Positions 1 to 6,185 are shown, numbered from the stretch's first letter. The stretch: 7,769 bases of DNA from Clostridia bacterium (GCA_017553815.1 JAFZJT010000171.1:1-7769), one strand, 5' to 3'. Made by a program: numbers and translations. Notes: a model not told the origin generated them from the sequence alone.

Positions 1-90
1 AAGCCCACGGCAACGCCGAAACCGACGGCGACTCCCAAGCCTACGGCAACGCCCAAGCCCACGGCCACGCCCAAGCCGACCGCCACGCCC
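1..90 (+). repeat. Five 18-base tandem repeats encoding KPTATP
   Basis: Five consecutive 18-base units each encode Lys-Pro-Thr-Ala-Thr-Pro, followed by a partial unit encoding KPA. The copies differ at codon third positions (for example CCC/CCG/CCT and GCA/GCG/GCC) while the peptide stays identical. The array touches the window edge and may be longer. Such Pro/Thr/Lys-rich repeats are typical of extended linkers in secreted or wall-spanning Gram-positive proteins, here placing the ribonuclease domain at the end of a stalk. Confidence 0.9.
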
Positions 91-310
91 AAGCCTGCCG
101 TGACCGAGCCGCCCGTATCCGAGGACGGCATCTACGACGGCAAGGACGAGGTGGCGCTCTACATTCATCTATACGGGCATTTGCCGAGCAACTACATCAC
201 CAAGAAGGATGCGCAGGCACTGGGCTGGAGCGGCGGAAGCCTTGAGCCGTATGCGCCGGGCAAGTGCATCGGCGGCGATTATTTCGGAAACTACGAGGGG
301 CTGCTGCCGA

Positions 311-368
311 AAAGAACGGGCGCAAATACACCGAATGCGATATCGGAACGCTCGGAAAGAACGGGCGC
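311..368 (+). repeat. 13-base direct repeat flanking the frameshift
   Basis: AAAGAACGGGCGC occurs at 311-323 and again at 356-368, 45 bases apart, and encodes KNGR twice in the barnase frame. The first copy begins inside the A-run where the frame is lost. Short direct repeats and A-runs both favour replication slippage, so the repeat may relate to the indel. Confidence 0.8.
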
Positions 369-463
369 GGCAGTAAACGCATAGTTTTTTCAAACGACGG
401 ACTGATTTATTATACTTCGGATCATTATGAGCATTTCACTCTGCTCTATGGGGAGGCAAACGG

Positions 464-748
464 ATGAAAACGGTATTTTTGGACGGAAACAGGATCACCT
501 CCGCGCAGGATATGCACGATGAATTCGCGCGCGCGCTCGATTTTCCAGAGTGGTACGGCAGAAACCTCGACGCGCTCCACGATATGCTGACAGAGAGCAC
601 CGAGGAGATCGGCGTTATCCTTGTGAACACCGACAAGCTCGCCGAAACGCTCGGCGGGCGTTGGACCGCGCTTTTGAGGCTGCTCGTGGATATGAAGCGC
701 GAGCGCAGGGGCTTCCACGTTATGATGGAGCCGTTTGCGGGGGAATGA
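464..748 (+). CDS. Barstar-family ribonuclease inhibitor (immunity protein)
   Basis: The product is a 94-residue cytoplasmic inhibitor of barnase-type ribonucleases; barstar plugs the toxin active site with an acidic helix. The diagnostic block FPEWYGRNLDALHDML (about residues 27-42) matches barstar LPEYYGENLDALWDAL. The Asp35 and Asp39 equivalents are kept, Tyr29 is Trp, Trp38 is His, and the Glu76 position is Asp. Length is normal for the family (about 90 residues). The start is fixed by GGGGAGG at 450-456, seven bases upstream, and by the ATGA overlap with the ribonuclease stop, which indicates translational coupling. Because the toxin frame is broken just upstream, this gene is either an orphan immunity gene or evidence that the toxin break is recent or artefactual. 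Family assignment is very secure. Confidence 0.95.
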   Translation: MKTVFLDGNRITSAQDMHDEFARALDFPEWYGRNLDALHDMLTESTEEIGVILVNTDKLAETLGGRWTALLRLLVDMKRERRGFHVMMEPFAGE

Positions 749-758
749 GGCTGGCGTT

Positions 759-773
759 ATCTATCTGATAGAT
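759..773. promoter_or_regulatory. Perfect 15-base palindrome upstream of the methyltransferase
   Basis: ATCTATC-T-GATAGAT is a perfect 7-base inverted repeat with a one-base centre, in the 57-base gap between barstar and the methyltransferase gene and about 33 bases before its start. It has the size and symmetry of a repressor operator. No convincing promoter overlaps it, so a regulatory role is only inferred. Confidence 0.3.
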
Positions 774-805
774 TTGAGATTATTTGACAGAGAGGATCTT
801 GAGTA

Positions 806-3088
806 ATGGATAAATATAGTTTTGAACGGGATGGACAGCTGGAATTCTACAAGGTCTTTCTGCCACGTGTCAATCCTGCTTTGGATATTGAAGAAATACT
901 TGCAGATAATAATGACGGGGTTATCAATGGTAATCTGCTCGAGTTCAAATTGCACGTTACGGATTTGAATGCCGTACTATTTCAGTGCATTAAATATCTG
1001 TCTGCGATGCGGGTAAAGGGCAAGCCTGTTCCGGCGAATATTTTGATTATTGACGTAAACGCAACCACGATATGGCTGTACCGCTCTGCGCCGTATTTGT
1101 CGGATATTGAAAAGCTGTATTCCGGCGGTGCGTCAAAAGATAATAGCGGCTTTATTGGTGGCGATGCTGAAACAGTCCTGCATTATGACAGCCCGCTTGA
1201 TGCGGAGAAAATCGTTGTCCTGCTCAAAGAATGCAACTATACAAAGATACATATTGATGAAAACTGTATCGTTGGTTGGGCTACATCTTTTTACAAGAAG
1301 GTTCCTACGGCACGGAAAGAGGACTTTTTAGGCGACGATACAGGCAAGCATAAAACAATCGGGGAGATTCGCAATCCAACTCATTTTGCGGAATACATCT
1401 ATCCATACACGGGACAGACAAATATCAAGTTCAATTACTTGATGGATAAACTAAACGATACTTTGCAGAAAAAGAATCTCGGCGCATTTTATACTCATCA
1501 GCTTTATGCCGAAAAATCTCTTGAATTGGTGCGCTCTGCAATCGCCCGCGTTCCTGCCGGATATGACTATGTCATTATTGACAGATGCGCCGGAACGGGA
1601 AACCTTGAAGCAGGCATGACGGACGACGAGCTTTCACATTGCATTGTTTCTACAGTAGAATACTACGAATACAAGGTGCTTCAGGAATTGTTTGGCGCAA
1701 AAGTGCGGCATATTATTCCGCCTATTGAAACGGCGGAAACATTCAATGCCGGACTTGTAACAGGCGCGGATGCTTTGAGTAAAGAGTATTTAGAGAATCC
1801 AATCATCAGACAGTACATTGATAACCCTAAATGTACGATTATTCTGTTTGAGAATCCCCCCTATGCGGAAACTACAAGCATAGAGCATCAGAAAAAGGGT
1901 GTCGGTGCTAAATCTTCATCGTGGAAACAAAGCTATGTTGTCGCTGAAATGAAAAAGGAAGTAAAGGGAACGGCTTCAAATGATTTGGGTAATGCCTTTA
2001 TTTGGTCTGGTTTCAAGTATTATCTGCGTCAACCAACGGACAGCTATATCGTTTATTCCCCGGTCAAGTACTGGAAAGCGCAACACTTGATTGACAAGGA
2101 TTTTTTGGACGGTTTCGCATTCAACAGGCGGCATTTTCACACGAATATTGATGCTTGTATTATGGTCGCTCTATGGTCAAATGTGGATGCAAGCATTAAG
2201 AAAATCTCGTTACAGGCTTTTGACATTGATGAAAAAGATCAATGCTTGGTTCATTACGGTGTCATTGATGTCCGCCGCATCTATACGCTTTACAGCAAAG
2301 TATATTATGACAAAAGAACCTTTGAGAGCGACATAGATGGAACTGTTGTATTAGGGTTTGATGGGAATGAATGCCTGCCAAAGGGGCGTGTTGTTCCTCG
2401 TCTTAATGAGAACATTATAGCTTATATGACAATCGATACGTCGGGATTTGATAATCCGGACATTCACGCAAGTCTTTTAACGACTGCACTTTATAATGCG
2501 CATGGTTTTTTCCTGCGCAAAGATAACTATCTTGAAAAGTTGCCCATGTTCTGTGCATCGCGGTATATCACGTATAACAGGGCATGGACGGAGCGCGCTC
2601 GGATCATGAAATCCGCAGATGGAGCCGAGAAATATTACAAAAATATTGCGGGGGGGCTCAATCAATTCCTTATGAAGTGCCTGCTTTTTACTTGCGTGGA
2701 AATGCAGAATCATATGCGTACGTTTACGGGAAGCGATGGACGGTTTTACCGTAATGAGCTTTGCCTTGACGGCACAAACGGGGAAACGATCGCTCTGCGT
2801 GATATTAAGGGGCTTGTGGTCGGAAAGAAAGAAAAAGATATTCTGAAGCAATGGGAAACGGTTCTCGCATGGGCGAAGAAAGCAGATAACTATAATCCGG
2901 TCTTGACATACGGTGTTTATCAGATATTTGCCGAACTTGATACGTCATATATTAACGAAGTGACTGGAGCCACGGTTTGGGATAATGTTGAATTGCACAC
3001 TGCGCTCGCCGGCTTAAAGACACTGGTAAAAGAATACTACAACTCCGAGATAGTTCCGGTTCTGTTTGAGTATGAGTTTTTGAAGTGA
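806..3088 (+). CDS. N6-adenine DNA methyltransferase with nuclease-like N-terminus (type IIG-like)
   Basis: This 760-residue protein is a DNA adenine-N6 methyltransferase using S-adenosylmethionine. Visible motifs are LGAFYT (225-230, motif X region), DRCAGTGN (259-266, SAM-binding motif I) and ENPPY (349-353, catalytic motif IV). The X-I-IV order fits gamma-class enzymes, and the roughly 350 residues after the catalytic region could hold target recognition. The N-terminus has Asp37, Glu46-Phe-Lys48 and Gln60-xxx-Tyr64. This resembles the D/ExK/QxxxY pattern of PD-(D/E)XK nucleases, so a single-chain restriction-modification enzyme is plausible but unproven. No separate restriction, specificity or helicase gene is seen nearby. 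AGAGAGG at 789-795 supports the start. Its low G+C against both flanks suggests horizontal acquisition. The methyltransferase call is secure; nuclease activity is an inference. An alternative is a solitary methyltransferase with a degenerate N-terminal domain. Confidence 0.9.
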   Translation: MDKYSFERDGQLEFYKVFLPRVNPALDIEEILADNNDGVINGNLLEFKLHVTDLNAVLFQCIKYLSAMRVKGKPVPANILIIDVNATTIWLYRSAPYLSDIEKLYSGGASKDNSGFIGGDAETVLHYDSPLDAEKIVVLLKECNYTKIHIDENCIVGWATSFYKKVPTARKEDFLGDDTGKHKTIGEIRNPTHFAEYIYPYTGQTNIKFNYLMDKLNDTLQKKNLGAFYTHQLYAEKSLELVRSAIARVPAGYDYVIIDRCAGTGNLEAGMTDDELSHCIVSTVEYYEYKVLQELFGAKVRHIIPPIETAETFNAGLVTGADALSKEYLENPIIRQYIDNPKCTIILFENPPYAETTSIEHQKKGVGAKSSSWKQSYVVAEMKKEVKGTASNDLGNAFIWSGFKYYLRQPTDSYIVYSPVKYWKAQHLIDKDFLDGFAFNRRHFHTNIDACIMVALWSNVDASIKKISLQAFDIDEKDQCLVHYGVIDVRRIYTLYSKVYYDKRTFESDIDGTVVLGFDGNECLPKGRVVPRLNENIIAYMTIDTSGFDNPDIHASLLTTALYNAHGFFLRKDNYLEKLPMFCASRYITYNRAWTERARIMKSADGAEKYYKNIAGGLNQFLMKCLLFTCVEMQNHMRTFTGSDGRFYRNELCLDGTNGETIALRDIKGLVVGKKEKDILKQWETVLAWAKKADNYNPVLTYGVYQIFAELDTSYINEVTGATVWDNVELHTALAGLKTLVKEYYNSEIVPVLFEYEFLK

Positions 3089-3117
3089 AAGAAGTGTGGT
3101 TAGTGCCTGCCGTACCG

Positions 3118-3123
3118 TATAAT
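3118..3123 (+). promoter_or_regulatory. Possible -10 box for the XRE gene
   Basis: A perfect TATAAT lies 152 bases before the regulator start, just after the methyltransferase stop. No good -35 box sits 16-18 bases upstream (TGTGGT at 17), so it would be a weak or activator-dependent promoter. If it is used, the inverted repeats at 3137-3195 fall in the 5' untranslated region. Confidence 0.25.
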
Positions 3124-3136
3124 GGGGCAATCCGCC

Positions 3137-3182
3137 GAATTCGGGCAAAAACGCAAAAAACTGCGCAAAACTGCCCGAATTC
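3137..3182. repeat. 11-base inverted repeat with nested stem
   Basis: GAATTCGGGCA (3137-3147) and TGCCCGAATTC (3172-3182) are perfect reverse complements separated by 24 bases. Inside the loop CGCA (3152-3155) can pair with TGCG (3162-3165). It lies between the methyltransferase stop and the XRE gene. There is no T-run after it, so a classical terminator is unlikely; an operator pair or a leader RNA structure fits better. Confidence 0.6.
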
Positions 3183-3195
3183 TCGTTTTCCGAGA
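3181..3195. other. Short hairpin TCTCG/CGAGA
   Basis: TCTCG (3181-3185) and CGAGA (3191-3195) form a five-base stem with loop TTTTC. It abuts and overlaps by two bases the long inverted repeat, so the two structures would be mutually exclusive at their edge. Function is unknown. Confidence 0.35.
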
Positions 3196-3274
3196 GCGAT
3201 TTTCGGTCTTTGGGGTGGTATTTTTTGCCCCGCTTTTGTAGAATGGCGGCACCAAAGGCAAGGAGGAATCAAAA

Positions 3275-4441
3275 ATGCCGATAAAATCGATGGGCCAATT
3301 CATGGCCGCTTTAAGAAAGGCAAACGGCCTCACCCAGCAGGACGTTGCCGACAGGCTGAACGTTTCAAACAAGGCGGTGAGCCGTTGGGAGCGGGACGAG
3401 ACCGCGCCCGATATCTCGTTGCTTCCCGCGATCGCGGAGATGTTTGGCGTCACCTGCGACGAGCTGATAAGGGGCGAGCGCAGTACGGGCGAGCAGAGCG
3501 TGACCGAGGGCGCGAAAACGCGCACGGAAAAGCAGGTGAAGGCGCTGATAAACCGCAGCTCGGGCAGGCTTGAAACGCTTACGCTGATTGCGCTTTTGCT
3601 CGCGGCGGCGGGCTATATCGCGATGCTCGGAATTTCCTACGGCTTCTTCCGCCCGTTCATCGGTTTTGCGGTGATGCTTCTTTTTGAAGCGGGCGCGGTT
3701 ACGCTTGCCGCGATTGCCGTTAAAACGGCTTTGCGCGCCGTTGAAGATAATGAGCTGATGGAAAACGCCGCGCAGGGGCTCTCGGAGGGCTTCCGAAATA
3801 ATGCCGCGAAGCGCAGTTTCAGCGTTTACTTTGCTGCTGCGGCGGCCGTGCTCCTGTCGATTCCGCTCGCGGTGCTTTCGGACGGGTTCTATGTGCTTGT
3901 GTTCTCCGAATATCTTCCAAGAGCTCTCGCACTGCTGCTCGCGGCGGTTTTGGCTTACCCGCCTCTGAAAAAGCTGTTTGTGGAGCGCATGGGCGGCGAA
4001 AAGCGGGAACGTGTTCAAACGGAAGCGGACAGGGCGCTCAAGAGCATGAACCGCATTCAGATCGGTATCTTTATCTTCGCGTGTGCGCTCATGCTGCTCA
4101 TGGTGATAACAAACAGCACCATAGGTATCGCCAGCGCGGCGATGATCGGAGTTCTCGCCAGCGCAATGATCGTTGTGTTCGCGGTGTTTGTGATGAAGTA
4201 CCCGCAGCATAGGGGAGCGCTTGTTTTGAGCGGCATACGCAATCTGCTCCTTATCCCGTCGCTGTTTCTGCTCGCCATGGCGGTCGGCGGAGTGTATGAG
4301 CTGAATGAAAACGGAGAGTCCGTTGGAACCGGCTTTTATCTTCTGTATGATAAGCTCGCTCCCGCGCTTGTGTATCTTCTCGCCGTTATCCTCGTTTTCC
4401 GCGCGCTGATAGTGAAAGCGCGCAAGAGGGGCGGGAATTGA
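3275..4441 (+). CDS. XRE-family HTH regulator with multi-pass membrane C-terminus
   Basis: A 388-residue protein. Residues about 6-65 form a helix-turn-helix of the XRE/Cro-CI type (GLTQQDVADRLNVSNKAVSRWE, with the usual PDISLLPAIAEMFGVTCDELI end). Residues about 97-380 are hydrophobic, with roughly eight predicted membrane segments near 99-121, 127-148, 182-201, 213-230, 262-279, 282-304, 322-340 and 361-380. It is therefore a membrane-anchored DNA-binding protein, a layout common in Clostridia, that may sense an envelope state; its ligand and targets are unknown. The start is set by AAGGAGG at 3260-3266, eight bases upstream. The gene is GC-rich like its right-hand neighbours and unlike the methyltransferase before it. 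It ends before a strong terminator and appears to be transcribed alone. The 11-base inverted repeat upstream is a candidate binding site for it. Confidence 0.9.
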   Translation: MPIKSMGQFMAALRKANGLTQQDVADRLNVSNKAVSRWERDETAPDISLLPAIAEMFGVTCDELIRGERSTGEQSVTEGAKTRTEKQVKALINRSSGRLETLTLIALLLAAAGYIAMLGISYGFFRPFIGFAVMLLFEAGAVTLAAIAVKTALRAVEDNELMENAAQGLSEGFRNNAAKRSFSVYFAAAAAVLLSIPLAVLSDGFYVLVFSEYLPRALALLLAAVLAYPPLKKLFVERMGGEKRERVQTEADRALKSMNRIQIGIFIFACALMLLMVITNSTIGIASAAMIGVLASAMIVVFAVFVMKYPQHRGALVLSGIRNLLLIPSLFLLAMAVGGVYELNENGESVGTGFYLLYDKLAPALVYLLAVILVFRALIVKARKRGGN

Positions 4442-4464
4442 TCGGAAGCTCGAGGCTTGGCAGC

Positions 4465-4483
4465 TTCGCCGCTTTCCGGCGAA
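4465..4483. other. Hairpin after the XRE gene
   Basis: TTCGCCG (4465-4471) and CGGCGAA (4477-4483) form a seven-base stem with loop CTTTC, 24 bases after the stop. An overlapping alternative pairs GAAGCT (4445-4450) with AGCTTC (4462-4467). No T-run follows; it may protect the 3' end of the message. Confidence 0.4.
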
Positions 4484-4504
4484 TATCATTTGAATAAATA
4501 AGAT

Positions 4505-4547
4505 TCGGGCGATCGCGCAAAAGCGAAATCGCCCGAGTTTTTGTTTT
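4505..4547 (+). terminator. Rho-independent terminator of the XRE gene
   Basis: TCGGGCGAT (4505-4513) pairs with ATCGCCCGA (4528-4536), extended inward by CGC/GCG across a two-base bulge, and is followed by TTTTTGTTTT (4538-4547). This is a strong intrinsic terminator in the plus direction. Read on the minus strand it is followed by a weaker T-rich stretch (AATCTTATTTATTC), so it may also stop transcripts from the convergent capA-like gene. Confidence 0.85.
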
Positions 4548-4622
4548 AGTGCGGGGTATCTGTGTTGGGCACAGCGCATACGAATCTCGCCGAGCCCGCA
4601 TATGGGGCATGCATGGAAGAAC

Positions 4623-4654
4623 GCAAGCCTTTGCCCAAGGACGCGCAAGCCTTT
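4623..4654. repeat. Short direct repeat GCAAGCCTTT
   Basis: The 10-mer GCAAGCCTTT occurs at 4623-4632 and 4645-4654, just past the 3' end of the minus-strand gene. CCTT/AAGG around 4628-4640 can also form a small stem. No function can be assigned. Confidence 0.4.
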
Positions 4655-5904
4655 TACCGCATGAACTCCGCCGATACCGTATCATAGCAGCGCTGAAGCA
4701 GCTCGTAGGAAAAATCGTTTTTCAGCGTTGAACCGTGCTGCTTTGCGAGTTCCTCGTTATAATCGGAGAGCAGATAGAGCGCAACTTGGTCCCGCTGCAG
4801 GCTGTAATGGGTGATGATCGGTATGATGCGCACATCCGAAACCGACTTTTCACCGGTATCGGACATATTTAAGGAAAGCGAAAGCATCGCGCCCGCCAGA
4901 TACTCGGTGTAGTGCATCGTGGAGATGCAGTTGCCGAGCGAATATGCAACGAGTGTGCGGTTGCCGTTTTCGCCGGTGATCCACTCCACGGGCAGAACGG
5001 TGTGGGTGTGGTTCCCAACCACAACGTCCGCGCCGAGGTCGGCCAAGAGTTTGGCGAGCCGCGTTTGCTCCTCATTAGGCATGGTAATGTTTTCAACGCC
5101 CCAGTGCATCGAAACGACCACGAAATCCGCGTTTGCCCGAGCGATCCCGACCTGGCGCGTGATATCCTCTTCGAGCGCAAACGGCAACAGGTACTCGCTG
5201 CTTTCGGGCAGCAGATTGTTCAGATTGATGCGCGTGAGGTAGGAGAGAAAAGCTATGCGTATCCCGTTTCTTTCAACGATGCGCACCCAGTTGTAATTCT
5301 GCTTGGTGTAGCCGCCGATGGTAGTGAAGGGCAGGGTGCGGAAATAGGCGATCGTGTTTGCATAGCCTTCCTCGTTGTAGTCCATCATGTGATTGTTTGC
5401 AATGTTGACCACATCGAAGCCAAGCTCCGCAAAGGTTGTGCCGATCTCGTTGGGAGCGTTGAACCTCGGGTAGCCGCGATAGCCGAACTCGGGCCCGCCG
5501 ACACAGCCCTCCATATTGATATAGGAGAGGTCGGCCGCCTCGATCAGCGGCGCGATGCCTGCGAACATATCGTAGAAATTGTAATTGGGATGTTTTTCGT
5601 TTGCGCGCTTTAAAGCATCGGCGATGACCGCATCGTGCGCTATGCAGTCTCCACAGGCGATGAAGGTCGCGCTCCTCGCATGCGGATTCGCGGCGGGATC
5701 CTCCGTCTGATTAATCGGCGATGGCTGCTGCGAATCCTCTGCGGGCTCGCTCGAACGCGGATCGGGCTTGACCGTCGTTTCGCTTAAAACGCCGATCGGA
5801 TCCACATCTACGATGATGCTGTTTCGACCGGCGCAGGAGATGCAAAAAAAGAGCAAAGCAAACCATGCTGCGGCAATTTGCAGGATGCGTGCGTTCCTCT
5901 TCAT
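4654..5904 (-). CDS. CapA-family (PGA_cap) metallophosphatase-like lipoprotein
   Basis: This 416-residue protein belongs to the CapA family, named after the poly-gamma-glutamate capsule protein. It has a metallophosphoesterase-like fold and is anchored outside the membrane. Residues 1-23 form a signal peptide, with a likely lipidated Cys24 (CISC, a slightly atypical lipobox). A Pro/Ser/Glu-rich linker runs to about residue 78. Conserved metal-site motifs follow: Gly85-Asp86, Asn130-Met-Glu-Gly, Asn167-Ile-Ala-Asn-Asn-His172-x-x-Asp175, His267-Trp-Gly and Gly297-Asn-His299-Thr-His301. Length and motifs are complete. AGGAGG (5909-5914) lies only four bases from the ATG, but no better start is visible. 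There are no capB or capC genes nearby, so it is probably a stand-alone envelope enzyme; many such clostridial paralogues have no known substrate. The family call is secure; the substrate is unknown. Confidence 0.92.
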   Translation of the reverse strand: MKRNARILQIAAAWFALLFFCISCAGRNSIIVDVDPIGVLSETTVKPDPRSSEPAEDSQQPSPINQTEDPAANPHARSATFIACGDCIAHDAVIADALKRANEKHPNYNFYDMFAGIAPLIEAADLSYINMEGCVGGPEFGYRGYPRFNAPNEIGTTFAELGFDVVNIANNHMMDYNEEGYANTIAYFRTLPFTTIGGYTKQNYNWVRIVERNGIRIAFLSYLTRINLNNLLPESSEYLLPFALEEDITRQVGIARANADFVVVSMHWGVENITMPNEEQTRLAKLLADLGADVVVGNHTHTVLPVEWITGENGNRTLVAYSLGNCISTMHYTEYLAGAMLSLSLNMSDTGEKSVSDVRIIPIITHYSLQRDQVALYLLSDYNEELAKQHGSTLKNDFSYELLQRCYDTVSAEFMR

Positions 5905-5929
5905 CTTCCCTCCTAAGATTTTTCTTTAT

Positions 5930-5958
5930 ATAATACGGTATGATTTTGACTTTGTCAA
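5930..5958 (-). promoter_or_regulatory. Promoter of the capA-like gene
   Basis: On the minus strand TTGACA (5953-5958) and TATTAT (5930-5935) are separated by exactly 17 bases, a near-consensus sigma-A promoter 25 bases before the start codon. Transcription would begin at about 5923, giving a very short leader carrying AGGAGGG. Confidence 0.85.
5946..5958. promoter_or_regulatory. Dyad overlapping the capA -35 box
   Basis: TTGAC-TTT-GTCAA (plus strand) is a 5-base inverted repeat with a 3-base centre. One arm is part of the -35 box of the capA-like promoter, a position where a bound repressor would block polymerase. The arms are short, so chance is possible. Confidence 0.3.
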
Positions 5959-6167
5959 TCCTTTTCGCGTTGCTTTTTGTGGTTTTCCGAACAGAAGCCA
6001 ACACGGAAGCGCATGATCACTCATCAGATTGGGCAAAGCGCTTGAGCGAAGCCGGTTTTCTGCATATCGCCTTGATAAAACGCAAAAACGGCAGCTGAAG
6101 GCGGATCAAACGCCCGCATTTTGGCGCTTTCGCCGCTTTTGGTGAATCCTATATGAAAAACACATGA
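5959..6167. other. Non-coding spacer between divergent promoters
   Basis: The 402 bases between the capA-like start and rplU hold two divergent promoters at the ends. In this central part I see no gene, RNA gene or convincing control site. There are only weak stems, such as GGCG-CTTT-CGCC at 6123-6134. Open frames across it on the minus strand are antisense to rplU and have no recognisable protein character. Confidence 0.6.
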
Positions 6168-6185
6168 AATTCGGGCAAAAAACGC
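6168..6185 (+). repeat. AATTCGGGCAAAAAACGC motif, copy 2
   Basis: This 18-base stretch directly abuts the rplU -35 box. It matches 3138-3154 upstream of the XRE gene except for one extra A. The A-run next to the -35 could act as an UP-element-like booster; the recurrence at two loci may instead mean a shared binding site. Confidence 0.45.

Larger units (their letters stand above)
1..467 (+). pseudogene. Secreted barnase-family ribonuclease, 5'-partial, frameshifted
   Basis: This is the C-terminal part of a guanyl-specific ribonuclease of the barnase family, whose members cleave RNA. The reading frame is open at the left edge, so the start and any signal peptide are outside the window. Five KPTATP repeats (1-90) form a linker, then the barnase domain runs from about 133 to 467. 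Frame 1 encodes the first half, including the HLPSNYITKKDAQALGW block (barnase Lys27 equivalent) and GGDYFGN. It then runs out of frame after LLPK at about 312 and stops at 384. The rest is in the -1 frame from 312 (KNGRKYTECDIG... to GLIYYTSDHYEHF) and stops at 465-467. That half holds the equivalents of Glu73, Arg83, Arg87 and His102. Both halves align with barnase without a gap, so one A is missing from the run at 310-313. It is either a real pseudogene or a sequence error. The stop overlaps the barstar start (ATGA). Family assignment is very secure; the broken state is less so. Confidence 0.88.

Noticed and set aside
1..90. Tandem repeats as a CRISPR array or minisatellite
   Set aside because: The units are contiguous 18-mers without spacers, in frame, coding KPTATP throughout. 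They are a protein linker.
301..320. Programmed -1 ribosomal frameshift in the barnase gene
   Set aside because: The site reads CCG AAA AGA. Slipping back one base would re-pair the Lys tRNA with GAA, and there is no X XXY YYZ heptamer or clear downstream stem. A lost A fits better.
806..3088. Assignment to BREX (PglX), DISARM or type I systems
   Set aside because: None of the partner genes expected for these systems is in the window, and 760 residues is shorter than usual for PglX. The type IIG-like reading needs fewer assumptions.
3085..3573. 162-codon plus-strand frame overlapping the methyltransferase stop
   Set aside because: Most of it reads the XRE gene out of frame. The GTG start has no convincing ribosome binding site and no domain is recognisable.
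3365..4648. 427-codon open frame on the minus strand
   Set aside because: It lies almost entirely antisense to the XRE gene, is rich in Arg and His as expected from the complement of GC-rich codons, has no ribosome binding site and would run through the terminator.
4912..5613. 233-codon plus-strand frame inside the capA-like gene
   Set aside because: It is antisense to a well-supported CapA protein with all motifs intact; no upstream signals.
5980..6026. Hammerhead ribozyme core on the minus strand (CTGATGA then GAAA)
   Set aside because: The bases between the two core blocks cannot form a stem II, so the match is chance.
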